Assembly: GCA_020650975.1 (NCBI GenBank)
Contig: JAIPMN010001782.1
Coordinates: forward strand, 1 to 36,352
Length of the DNA: 36,352 bases
Direction of reading: 5' to 3'
Source: Apostichopus californicus
Lineage: Eukaryota > Echinodermata > Holothuroidea > Aspidochirotida > Stichopodidae
Every line of letters starts with the position of its first letter. The first letter of the stretch is position 1. A model generated the notes under the pieces. That model was not told the DNA's origin. It was given only the letters and a program-made list of their open reading frames with translations, and searched no databases. Shown piece by piece: positions 23,483 to 36,323 of this stretch. The translations under genes were made by a program, and so were the position numbers.

Positions 23483-26400
23483 GTAGGAAAACTCTGATAT
23501 CAAAAGAGTGGTTGCTCCTGCGTCTGCCCGGCAGGGGAACTCGAGGAGGGATCGATCAGAATTTATACCTGATTGGTAATCAATACTTCATTAAAGAAGA
23601 AAAAAATAGAAAAATGACAGGAGGAAAAGGGGTTTTATGCACAAATATATATCTATAAAGTTATGGCAATATTTTTCTGATGCAGTTTTGTAAGAGGTTT
23701 GGTATTAAACGAGGCAAAAGACCAGATGTGTAGAACAGCTAAAAACCATCCCATTGTGTATTGTTTTGTTTCTAAATCCCAAAGTAATGGAATTTAACTT
23801 GATGAATGGTAGCAAGTTTTAGGATGAAGAGATTTATAAATGTTACAGTGAATAATGTACTAAACTGTCCAATTATAAAATGGAAACTTAGTATTATTCT
23901 CCAATAAATAATGGGAACGAAATTGAGTAAACTCTTTCTGAAACATTATGAAGGAATTAGACTTATGTTCTAAACTGTTTCTCGGTGGACTGGGTAATGC
24001 CATTCTAGAGGCTGGGTATTGAACCTGTCAGCCATAATCCTTTGTTGGGACCCGAAAGTTTTTGGAGGGTGGCCAAACATGTTTGTGTCTATAAGAATAT
24101 TTCAAAAGTAATATTTCCACATATCATTAACAAGCGGGTAGGTTTACTCAATGGAAGCCAACCTCACAGTGATTAGAGATAAGATTATGATGGAATTGAA
24201 AAGTTCTGTTAACTGGTCTGTTTACATATCTTTCTGTGTACATAAACCAGGCATTGAAATGTTAGTTTTAGAACCTTTGAATGTGTGTTTATTTTGCCCT
24301 GTCCATCAGATGCCTGATGTAGAATTGACCCTTTTTTTTTGTGTTTGCAATATTTCTTATCTTTCTTTCCAAAACAAAAGAGGCCAATAACATTGAATAC
24401 AAATATTAAGAAAAGAGAGAGTAAAACGATAGTTTGAAAATGAAAGTTTACCAGCATTTGTAGCGATAAAATGAGAAGATATGAAAAGATTGCAGAAAAT
24501 TAAGACGAACGTCATAATACCTATTGACAACCAAACCTGTGAAATGATATGTCATACCTGTTTTTGTAATGGATACCACTTTTCTCCATGACTGTTAGAA
24601 CTGTTAGTGAATCAATGCATCATTCCTCATACTGTGAACTGTCTCCGGTACGACCGTTCATACGATTTGTTCGTCTCTTACAATCCAAACTTAATCTTGT
24701 ATTTGCTATCTGCTTATTCTGTAGTAAAAGATACCTTTCGAAGCCATTTATTTCATTTAAACCAAATTTTGTACTTCAAAGAAATTTGACAAAAAGTTTA
24801 AGGATTAGGAGAACAAGACCATCTCTGTGAGGACAAAGCAAAGATTATGTGATTCTCAAGGATTATTTGGTTGCAGTGTTCCACAGTAACTCCCTCATAT
24901 CTCAGGATATATACATAATTAATAGCACTTTGTACAAGAGGCAATTAAACTAGCAACCTATCTCACAGATCATCCCTGACCAAAGTTTTCTGTAATTTTT
25001 GTCAGATTATGTTTTCTGGTCTTTTCATGACCTGTTTTGGTAGTTATAGAACCTCTTGTAATCTGCTCATTTGTTATTCCATGATTTATTACTCTCATTA
25101 GCTAATAAGAGCATTAGGTCAAATCTTCCCTGTATTCCATGGTTAAAGGACCTGGATTATAACATTACAGAAGAATTTCAGAAAATGGCTTTTTAAAGTG
25201 TGTTAGAATTCATGACAAATATTGTGATGGCCCTCCTAAGCCCTCTGGCTAAGAGGCCAAGATGGAGTTAAAAACCCAACCATTTTTTGTTTGTTTTTTA
25301 AATGGGTTGTGAAAGTATAGCTAGCCTTGCAGGAATTTTGGTCCCTGTAGATTTTTGCGATTCATCTGTCTAGCTTTTTTGGGTGACTCATCACTAGTGT
25401 GCCACAAGGGACCACATGTCCAGGGTCCCTGGTATGGCAAGGACCTCGGAGTGTACTGTAAAAATGACAGAACAGTGAAATTTAAAATATATAATCATCA
25501 TCATCATGTAGAGAAGATTGGTGAATATTTCATATGACTTCTGGTTTTGTAATTAGGAGGAAAACTCTTATTGCCAGTCATGACTCATGGAAAGAAGTAT
25601 CATCAGGGGTTAAAATAATTGGCCCCTTAAATAACATGGGGTGCGGCATGGGTAGTAAGCTCTATTCAACTGTGATATATGTTATGAAGAAAAGACTCTT
25701 GTGAGCCGTACTGTGCAAATGTTTTAAATGTGGAATTAAATAAGAAATGTGGAACTTTTCTTTCTTTTCTTCTTTTTCTTCTTAAAAGTTAAAGACAAAT
25801 CAACAAGTCTCTCTGGACAGTATAAAAATACTTCAAATTACCAGCTGGGATATTCAGTATTTTTCATGGTACCTTAGAACGTACTACTTTGGTAGAACTC
25901 CACCAGAAATAAGTGCCACCTTTGATAAGTCCCATTACAGCGTTAATGCCAAGGATCACAAATGTATTGATTATTGTGTGTCTTTATGTAAATTTATATG
26001 CAAATGCCTTGAAAATAGCTTTTAAGCAAATTAATGTGTACAGAGTAGGTCTTAAAAATTACCATTATGGATTTTCTACAGGAGGAAAGGAAAAGGTTTC
26101 ATAAGTTTTTAAGTTAAATTAGAAGTGGGACAGACTGAACCCAACCCCTTTCCCCCTCCCCCCCAAAATAAATCTTTGTTTTACAGAACCGTTAGTTATA
26201 ACTTTTGCCATTATTTGATCAACCAAGTGGTATACTATTCAGATGCATTTTGGATATGCCCTGCAGTCTAACTCATACATCTTGACATGGCTGCTAAACC
26301 ATTAGTGATTTATTAAAATAGGAAAGTTCAGCCAAAAGTCTAATTTTTGACTGGTGAATGAATGGGCCATGTTCTTGGCATCCCAGTGAAGTTTGCTTGC

Positions 26401-26664
26401 AATTCCTACGTTCCGTAGCGTTATCGAGATCGTTATGGCGATGGTGCCTTTTCTGTCGCTGCGCATTCTCTTAGGAACGAACTCCCATTTCACGTTCGTG
26501 ACTCTCCTTTCCTTTGTATTTTCAAGAGACAACTTAAAACATTTCTGTTTGATTCCTAGTTTCTTTTTTTTCCCTATGGTTTTCTTTGTCTCTTTCCTAC
26601 TTTGTAAAGCGCTTTGAAACGCTGTATTAAGCGCTATATAAATGTAATTAATTATTATTATTAT
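26401..26664 (+). mobile_element. 5'-truncated non-LTR retrotransposon (LINE) tail, CR1/L2-like
   Basis: From about 26430 the + strand reads RYGDGAFSVAA, then a LRNELPFHVRDSP-type segment, then FKRQLKTFLF and a stop codon (GATTCCTAG, ending near 26559). This is the well-known extreme C-terminus of many animal LINE reverse transcriptases (AFSVAAPKLWNSLP followed by FKxxLKTHLF). An in-frame TAG lies just upstream, so it is a dead fragment. It is followed by a 3' end with TGTAAAGCGCTTTGAAACGC and AAGCGCTATATAAATG, finishing in an ATT microsatellite tail near 26650-26664. The left edge is approximate. I infer CR1/L2-like from the tail style; the clade is uncertain. Confidence 0.85.
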
Positions 26665-27288
26665 GATCGAGATACATTCAAACTTGAGATGTTTGTACCC
26701 TATAAGTGAACTTGTAGCAAACATTGGATATAAAGTTTAAAGGAAAGACATCTCTCGGTGTGCTTCTGTAACATCCCTCCTGTTTGCTACAAGTTCACAA
26801 TTGGTACAAAATACATTCCAAAAATGGTGTGTAGGGAAAAATTGTATGAAGGGAATTGAAATTTGAAATGTAATTTTCATCTGGATGCTTAAAATTAGTG
26901 CCTTTTTTCATCTGTCATAACAAAGAGTTTCAGCTAGACTAGCCTATGAACTATGTGAAATCCAATACAGAAAAAGATTGTGTTAGACAAATTTAATGCA
27001 GTGCTTGAATACTGTAATTAGTTACACACCTTTGTTTTGTAATTTCATCATGACTATATTTTGGGATTCCCATTCAAATTGATGCAGGAATGCAGGCTCT
27101 GTATATATGTTAACCGTTAACTTGCCACAGTGTTTGAAAAGGTAAGCCTCACAGGTAAGCTATGTACAGATCATGAGTAAAAATAAAACCTTGGTAGTTC
27201 GCCCCACTGGTCCGAGTACAAACTCTATGATTACAAGACTATTAAGTGCTGATAAATAGTACTAAATCTTGCAAACTGTCGTAAGTCA

Positions 27289-27360
27289 ATTTCCGAAATG
27301 TACCCCCCAGGGAGGGGGGGGGGGCGATTTCCAAAATGTACCCCCCAGGGAGGGGGGTAC
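27289..27360. repeat. 38-bp G/C-rich duplication with a perfect hairpin
   Basis: Two units start at 27289 and 27327: ATTTCC(G/A)AAATGTA, CCCCCC, AGGGA, then a long G run (11 G in the first unit, 6 in the second). In the second unit GTACCCCCC (27338-27346) and GGGGGGTAC (27352-27360) form a perfect 9-bp stem around a 5-base AGGGA loop. It lies in the intron about 520 bases before the finger exon. It also causes a chance - strand open frame (27242-27469), which I do not accept as a gene. Confidence 0.9.
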
Positions 27361-27794
27361 CACGAGTAGGAATTACAGGCAATGATGATAGAATGCCTTG
27401 AGTACTACACAAGAACAGAAGCACTAAAATGGTAGGTTGGATTTCTGATGGTATAGTGCGGCATGTCAACTCTAGAGGGAATATTTCTGAAAATGGTGTT
27501 TGTTTATTTAGACTGTCAAAGTCAGTTTAATATCAAGTGTTTCATGTGGACTTGATCAAGTGCTATTATTTGAATTTTTTCAAATCAAACTTATTGATAT
27601 CTAAATGTGGTAAAGAGTTGATAAATACATACAATAATTGAAGGATCTACTTACTGAGTGAGTTAACAAAGTCCTCGAGTTCATCAAATTATGTGTTCAT
27701 AAAGGCTAGTAAGTACATCGCATGGAAACCAGTAGATTTTGTTGAAATTGAAACAAAAAATGAAAGAAATGATGAAAACTGGGCCACATATTAA

Positions 27795-28955
<1,161 letters not shown>

Positions 28956-28996
28956 TTTGTCGGGATGTCCTCATAAAGACAAGATCCCTCAGCAGT
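28956..28996 (+). CDS. MYT1: MYT1-type CCHHC zinc finger, second part and start of linker
   Basis: The 41-nt exon lies between an ATCCATCAG acceptor and a GTAAGC donor at 28997. Joined to the previous exon it encodes S-LSGCPHKDKIPQQ and leaves one base (T). SLSGCPHKD is the invariant end of the MYT1-family finger, with the last zinc-ligand Cys at 28966-28968. HKDKIP matches the vertebrate HKDRVP linker that separates this finger from the next one. Length and phases (in with one base completing AG|T, out with one base) are exact. Confidence 0.94.
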
Positions 28997-31389
28997 GTAA
29001 GCAAACACCTCTTTGATTCATAATTTGTTTCTTTGTTTATAGCTTAATTAAAATATGTTTGTTGACCTCACCGTCACAGATCCGTGAGAGTGCTCGTTCC
29101 AAATTGATTTCACATGGTTTGTTTTTGCAGAAAAGAAATTTAAATTTCACGGCTTTACTGTTGTCATTTTCTTTAATTTTGTTTTTTCTGAGCACATTTT
29201 GCTCCTTTAACAACAGTCAAATTGAAAACTAGATCGCTAATTATGCTTGGAAAGTCTCTAAGAGGCAAAACTGGGCAATTTTAAAGCAGCTGTTTGAATT
29301 TTGGTTCGAATTTGTTCCAAACATACAACTATTTCTTAAAATATGATCGCAATTAACTAAACAAAGACAGCCCTTCTAGATATTGTCTCCAAATGAATGT
29401 AATTGAGTTAGTAAATGAATTTGAATTAATTCTCAGTATTTGGTCGGTTGGACATTTGTCACGGTCATATTAAACACATGCAATAGCAAGTTTCGGAATT
29501 TAAAAAGTTGTCGACTATTGCTTCGCCACACATACTTGGAAATTAAAATTGACTAAAGAAACTAAATTAGTTATTTTGCTGTCCAAATTTTTGTATGAAT
29601 ATCAATGCAACAAGCTGCTCTAAATTGAACATTATCATTTCCATCAATATCAAGTAATATCATTATCAAAATGTAAACATTTTCTACGGAAATGTCTTCT
29701 TTTTCAGCTTTCGAAAGCTTCAAAGTTCTTGCAAAAATCAACTTTGACTATGAGTTAGATGTTCTTGGGTGAAAACAAATTTAGAGAGAATACACAAAAG
29801 TAAACACAAGTCCAAGAACCTCCAATTTGCACGATTTGCTCGATTACAGAAATGTTAAAAATAGTTTAAATTTATTCATTTTCATGTAACAAAAGTACAC
29901 TGTGAAAAATCATCTGTGTCACACAAGGGATGGAAGCATGAAGTGCCTTGTCTTTGAAAACGATAAAAATAAACTTTTTTAACCTTGGAAATTGACGCAG
30001 TTGTCCAAACGGCATTTGATTATATGCTAATCTGGTTTGATCGCGTAAATCGTAGAATAAATTCTAATAAATTAGAATAACGCCCCGATGATGATTCCCG
30101 GCTGTGAATGAGCTGTATTTGTAAGAAATGATAGCAAAAGGATACAAGGGCATTATGGTGAGAGCATTGATGTCAATTTCAGGAGTTAGCTTGATGTCAT
30201 AAAGTCTGTAAATTACAAAACTAAAGATGCCAATTTGTTCAAACCTGTGGGTGGTGCTTGTAGAAAGCCTCCAAAGGTTTCTCTCCCAAAGAGATTGTTT
30301 TGCGATCTTAAATCCATCGGAATGGTTAGTAACACATACCTTCTGTTTTAATGATCCATTCATTATCTGTGCTAATAATGAGCTTAATTAGAGGTTAGGA
30401 ATGAATCACTCAAATTAAGATAATTCACAATCTTTTAGAAGTGATAATTGTCTGTATGTGAAGAAACAGATAAGAGATAAATTTGACTTTCTGAAGAGAG
30501 GATTTTAAACTTTGTATCTTGCGAAAACTTGACTACAATACCCCCACATGCCATGTTTCCAATTTTTTTGGTTGTGTGTGTAAAATTTTCACATTTTGTA
30601 TGATCCATAGGGAACCTTGAGGCAAGCAGGTGTGATCTTATAGATGCACACTGTCAAAAAACCCTCTTTTTATTTACTTTTATGTTTGACCTTGCTTGGG
30701 AATGGCTACCACATGTTTTGTACAGCTTTATACAATACCCGCCACTATCATGAGTGCAGTCATATTCTGATGCATCATCATCCACTTGAAAAAAAAATGC
30801 AAAATTGTATTCCAAATTGGGAAGAAAAATCAAGACTTTAATTTGTAGTTGTGCATCTAGAACATCACACATGTTTGGATCAAGTTCATTTTCGGTACCA
30901 CAGGTACAACTTTCAAATCGAACATATTTCGCAAATGTCGCCCTTGGTTGAATGAAAATTTCGCAGAGTTCCTCAGAGTGTGGTCCTCTTTAAAGTATCA
31001 ATAATAAAATTACCTCCGAACTAGTCTGTCAAGTTTATCACGTTTAATTTTGGGGTAATCTCGAAACGACATCGAATCTGTACTTTCAAAGGGCATATAA
31101 GATTAAGGGAGGAAGGGGTTTTGAAGGCTTGCACTGTGAGGAGATAGTCTCTATAGCAGAACATTTATTTCAATAATTCACTCTTCATTGAGTTTCCTGG
31201 TCATGTGATGATGTCTAGATCATTCAAGATTTCCCAGCAACATTTCAGACTTTCTCTGTAATTGTTGATGTTTCTAATGGAAATGTTTTTCTGTTTTTTT
31301 CTATGTTAATGCAGTTTTGTTTTTCAAGTTCAGTACTTTTGTGATGTTGTTTTTAATTTTTTTGTTTCTTTCTTCATTCTTACTCACAG
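28997..31389 (+). other. Intron of the MYT1-type gene (about 2.4 kb)
   Basis: It runs from GTAAGC to a strong acceptor (T-rich tract, then CTTACTCACAG at 31389). AT-rich with good base complexity from 29000 to 31000 and few simple repeats. No exon or RNA gene is recognised. Short frames at 30064-30363 (-) and 30644-30841 (+) look like chance. Confidence 0.85.
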
Positions 31390-31417
31390 TATTACAGTTA
31401 CATGAACATGTTCTAAA
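31390..31417 (+). CDS. MYT1: 28-nt microexon encoding the inter-finger linker LLQLHEHVLK
   Basis: Only 28 bases lie between the CTTACTCACAG acceptor and the GTAAGA donor at 31418. The leftover T from 28996 plus this exon reads TTA TTA CAG TTA CAT GAA CAT GTT CTA AA. This gives LLQLHEHVL and two bases of a Lys/Asn codon. Vertebrate MYT1L has EILAMHESVLK here, immediately before CPTPGC of the next finger, so the match in position, spacing and the L-x-HE-x-VLK pattern is strong. The next exon should start with one purine and then TGY CCN for the following finger; it is not in the window. It is too short for ordinary gene finders. Because 28 is not a multiple of three, skipping it would break the frame. 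Confidence 0.86.
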
Positions 31418-31444
31418 GTAAGATTTTACCATTTTATCTTATTC

Positions 31445-31560
31445 CTTCATCCTCTGCATGTAAAGAAGCATCATTTCTCTCCTCTCCATATACTTTCTCC
31501 TTCTTATTTCCTCTCTCTTCCAATCACCTCTGACAAATTTTCTCTTTTTCATTTTTTCCG
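31445..31560 (+). promoter_or_regulatory. CU-rich intronic segment downstream of the microexon
   Basis: Words such as TTTCTCTCCTCTCC, CTTTCTCCTTCTT and TTTCCTCTCTCTTCC cluster about 45 to 140 bases after the 28-nt exon. Such tracts are typical binding sites of PTB-family splicing regulators, which control neuronal exons in vertebrates. This is inference from composition; the tract could also be neutral pyrimidine-rich sequence. Confidence 0.3.
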
Positions 31561-33708
31561 TCATTTGCCCTAGAATTTTTATCCCGTTTTATGAAGGTCA
31601 ATTACGTTGGTGAGGTGTAACTGTACAGTGTAATTTAATACATGTAAGTCCATTTTTTTCACAGTTGGAAACCAGCTTTTCTTATTTTTTTTATATTTTT
31701 TTTTAATGTCATCTTTAATGAGGGTAGTCCTGCTCAGTGCAGAAGCACTGTTTTCCAGAGGAGCCATCACATAGCATCCAAAGTGTCCTCATTGTTTGCC
31801 AGACATACCAGCAACGTTACACATTTACACCCACTGTTAGCACCATTCCCTCAAACAGACGACCTTTAAATAATGTACCCACTTGAAAAAGTCTCAATGA
31901 TCTAGAAACTGTTCTTTGATTCCATTCTTGTCCAATTCATACATTATGAGGGTAAACTTGCTTGCACAACTCAGTAGCAATCACTAACTTCCTGCCTTTC
32001 TTATCAAACGTCCATGTCCTTCTTCTCCCTTTATGTTTGGTATCACTTTATTTTCATCTGATGTTTTCCTTATCTCAAAACAGTTGGTGATGCCTGGCTA
32101 CAAGCAAATTGTTGTTGGTAAAAACGGTTGTTTTTAAAATTGCCATCCAAAGTGTTTGGACCGTTGTCCCTGATTTTTAATTGGTTTTCATTCTAATAAT
32201 GTTCCAGGTTACTGTTTTACTCCAATTGCAGTTTATCTTGATCATGTAGTTGCTAAACACAGAGAATTTTTGCACCTCATTTTTTAAACATTTTTTTTTT
32301 TTTTTGGAAAAGAAGGAAAAAAAACAAAAACAGATAGAATATTAATACTATAAAGATGGTCCCCTCTTTGGAAAACAAGAAATTAATACATTGTTTTTCC
32401 TTACCTTTTTTATAGCATTGCTTTGTAAGCTGCACCTCTTCTGCCCTTTGTACTAATATCTCATACCCTGTGTTGAATTCATCTGTGCCGTGCATGCCGT
32501 TCCCCCCTCCCATTTTCTATTTTAATTGTTTTTTAGCTCGGATATTTGCCGACTTTCTGCATGAAAGTTTATTGATTATTTTTAGCTTGTCTTGATTTCT
32601 ATGTCGAGTTGAGGGGTAACATTTAACTGTGAGCTGCCTCAGTTTAGTTCTGTTGGATAAATTTGAAACACAGAGAAGGACAAAGGGGGAAGAAAATGAA
32701 GAGAAAAGTCCAGTTATGCATAAAACCATGGCTCCTAGTTCCCATAGCAATTAATGTCAACATTGTTTTTTCTTTGCCAATTCTTTACTATTTGAAAAAA
32801 AAAAAAAAAATTGCATCTTGGTATGTGCTATGTGACTAAATTTTTCAAGCAGGCATCAACATTTTGGTATCACATCCCTTTCTTGAGTGCAATGTTCTTT
32901 CGGGACATAAAGTTTATATTTCTGACGAGACAACTACACAAAGGACAGAATTGAATTGCTCTTACCTTTGGCTATTTTTACTTGTCTTGGTTTAATACCC
33001 TTTTCAAACCCTTAAACATATGCAAATTGTATGCAGAGATGGAAAAAATTTATTCTCATAAAATGTATTTACATGAAAATCTGAAAGTTGTTTGATTGTA
33101 TGTGAATACTATTTAAAGATAATAAACATATTTCTTCTCAAATGGAAATAAAACAAAAATAGATATTGAGTGTCTAGAAGCTCTCTAAGAGCAAAAAATG
33201 AAGCATTTAAAAAGTGGGTGCCTTCGTAAATTGAGCTATCGATGAAATGGAACTTGTTTCAGAAAATAATTCATCCAGTACTCCATCGTTAAATGCTACA
33301 CAAAATGATCATAGCGCTATTAATGTACACAGATGTATATCAATGGTTTACACGGAAACCATAGTATTTTATGAGAGGAAAATTTCAAACCTGATAAAAC
33401 GAAATTTGAACACCAAATTTATCCCTGTTCTCTATCTTACTGTTGTCTTTGGTGCTCAGCAAGACAGAGTCCTTATTATGCTGTTTGAGTTGATGACATG
33501 TACTTTATCGAAGGAAGACACTTTGTTTGGGATTGTTCTTCATAATTTCTGTGTTCATATTTTACGTCTATTTGCTCATTCGCGTCCCCATATTTCTTTG
33601 CCTTTTATTTAACTGTTTACTTTATGGGAGTGATTGATTTGAGCTTCCTTAAACATATAACACGCCACAATTTTATTCATTATATATGCTTAGTACTAAC
33701 TTGTAGAC

Positions 33709-33975
33709 TCTGGAAATTTATCAGAGGTTTTTTTTTTTTTTAAAGTTTTATGGCTGCATGGTTTATAGTTTTTCTCTTCAATTTTTTTTTGCTTTTTCAG
33801 AATTTTGGTTTCATTGATTTTATATATCTTTATAATCCGTTCTGGAAATTAAACAGAGAATTTTTTATTTTTTTTTTCATTTTTATGGCTGCATAGTTCT
33901 TAGTTTTCTCTTCATTATTTTTTTTTTTGTCTGAATTTTGGTTTCAGTGATTTTATAAATCTTTATCTACCGTTC
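33709..33975. repeat. T-rich tandem duplication, about 132-135 bp period
   Basis: Two adjacent copies begin with TCTGGAAATT at 33709 and 33841. Both continue with a long T run, then TTTTATGGCTGCAT (TGGCTGCAT at 33751 and 33886), CTCTTCA, another T run, and GAATTTTGGTTTCA (33800 and 33933), and end in GATTTTATA. A possible third fragment (TATGGGAGTGATTGATT near 33622 against CATGGGAGTAGTTGATT near 33975) suggests the original unit extends further. Confidence 0.85.
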
Positions 33976-36084
33976 ATGGGAGTAGTTGATTCAAACTCAT
34001 CCATTTCAACTGTTACTATTAACTGCAAAAGAAAACAAAATTTCATATCTGAATCAAAATGGTAACTTAATGTTTTTCTTAGACTGTCAACTGATATTTA
34101 ATGCTTCTCTGTGTCGTGTGGTGGTTGTTTTAAGTTCCCTCTAGTATTCAGACACATCACAGGCAAACCATCAGCGTTGCCCATTGTGTTCGCAGGTTTG
34201 TTTGTGTTTCTATGGTAATAACCATCAACGTTTCTCTCAGGGGTAGAATTATCGGAGGAGATTTGCATTTGCTAATTTCAAACTTGTCCTTCAGTTCTTC
34301 CAATATTGGAGTTTTGTTCTACCCCAGGTTTTTTTTGGAGAAATCTCTGAAAATAAATGTCGAGCCATTCCTTGTTGTATAGCTTGTGTCTCATTGTTTG
34401 TGTATGACAGTGATGTGGTGATCCTCACCCCTCCCCCATCTCCTCCCCTCCCCCACCTCTCCCCTGCTGCCACTCTCCAACTTTAAAACCCTCGCTTTGT
34501 GATCGAACCCTGTTTTAGTTTACTACGTACCATCAATCTTCATCTCAAGTATGCCAATGACTTGAGTTGTTCTCTCCCAACGGTAACATTTTGAGGAAAG
34601 AAACGACTTTTATACCTGCATGTGGGTGCACTATGTTGAAGAGTATCAAGTGCCCTTTCACAGGTTTCTAGTTACAACTTTTAAAAGTAAAGTTCTACTA
34701 AGGAGGCAATCATTTGTACTTGAAAGGTTTATAAAACAATAAACAGCTTTGATTGACTGATTGTCCAAATCGTTCTAGATATGAAAGATGGTATGTGTAA
34801 GTATAAAACTAGTTGATTTATGAATGTACCACAGTGGCAGCTTGTGCTGCTGAAAGATGTGGGCAAGACTTGTCCTTTTTGTTAAAAATGTTGCATCCCC
34901 TAGACTAGGTAGCCCAGCCACTTTGGTTAACGAACATCTGTTGATATAGTGGTACTTAATCAATAATTAAAAAATTGCATAGGAATGAAACCTGTACTGA
35001 TGGACATTTGTTTGTTTCTATTTCTGACAGATGGTAATTTCTAAATTGTGCCTAGATTGTATTCCTTAAAACAATAACGTTCCAAACAAAGGGGGCTGCT
35101 ACAGTACAACGTAGTTTGTGAACCTGAACTGTAGACAAAATGATAAAACCTACCAGTTTAATCCTAGCAGTGGATCCTACTATCAACAAAACGTGACGAG
35201 ATCCTCTCGGGATCAAATCGACCAGCCCCCTTCTAACTTGATACCCCACAACAGCTTTTTCTAGAAGCTGAGAATATTTATAAGTTTTTTCTCTCATTGA
35301 AATTTAATCCAATGAAAGAAAATCAATGAATCGTCCCCGCATGATCAATAGCTATCGACTGGCCGTAGTTTTCTTGGGGGAGAAAATCCAACCAAATCGA
35401 CTATCTGCTTAACCAACACAGACCAGTAAGAGCATGTATACGTCTACGACCTGTCACACAATACCTATCTGCACCTATGAGGAGAATAAAGAAAATATGC
35501 CATTTCGCTCGATCGCCCTCCTCCAACCCCCCCCCCCCCCATGCTGGTAGTCCAGTTAATATTCTGCTGAGGCAACTGATTCAGACCCTGTTTTTCATTC
35601 TCTTTTCACTCACTTTATTCTACTTAATGCATTGATTCTGAAGCTTAAGTAATGAAGTTTCATGATTTCCAAATTTGATTTGCGGCTCACAGTTGGTAAA
35701 TTTCTCAAGCCGTCGTCAACATGCAAGTCCCCATTGTTTCATATTGCATTCATAAGAATTTTAATAATTAAGGTTCAATCAAGGAAGGCTACGTGTTTTG
35801 GGGTAGCTACGAAACTATTCCTTCCGCCGTTTCTGCGGCAAAGAGCTCGAGTTACGGAGCAAGGGTCTTGGGTATCGTGCGTGGTGTAAGAAGAAGTCGT
35901 AATTTGCAGAGCCTGGGATAACCAGTCAAGCAGGGGGAACTTAATTAAGCGTATAGACGGGTTAAGAATGTTACGGATACACGTAAGTAGAAGGTATGGA
36001 AGGTTATCAGAATGCTTTAAGGTCTTCCATTTAGGGATGTATCTGAAAAATACAAAATTAGAAGCAACTGAAAAATAAAAAGAA

Positions 36085-36119
36085 AGGAGGTAGGGGGGGG
36101 GGCAGGGGGGAGAGTGGGG
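36085..36119 (+). other. G-rich tract with G-quadruplex potential
   Basis: G runs of 10 or more bases, then 6, then 4 occur in a purine-rich stretch, with short A, C or T interruptions. The pattern is permissive for quadruplex formation. It lies in the last intron of the window. Confidence 0.5.
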
Positions 36120-36323
36120 TAAAAGAGGATAAAAAGGGCAAAAGTAAGGTGTTAAAACTCACTTTTACCTTATGAAAATTGGATATTGAGTTACTGCCAC
36201 TGCCATTTGCAGGCTGAAACTTAATTAAATCGGATGTGTCTCCACACTGGGAGATCTGACTAGACAGAAAAAAGAAAAAAAACAATTTGTCTTGGATGGT
36301 TCATAAACTTTACAAAAAGCTTC

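Noticed and set aside
31768-31800. KCPHC reading, checked as the missing next zinc finger
   Set aside because: It lacks the Pro-Gly-Cys and Gly-His core of a CCHHC finger and has no acceptor in the right phase.
33247-33612. 121-codon open frame on the + strand
   Set aside because: No domain or splice signals seen, and it lies inside an intron of the MYT1-type gene.
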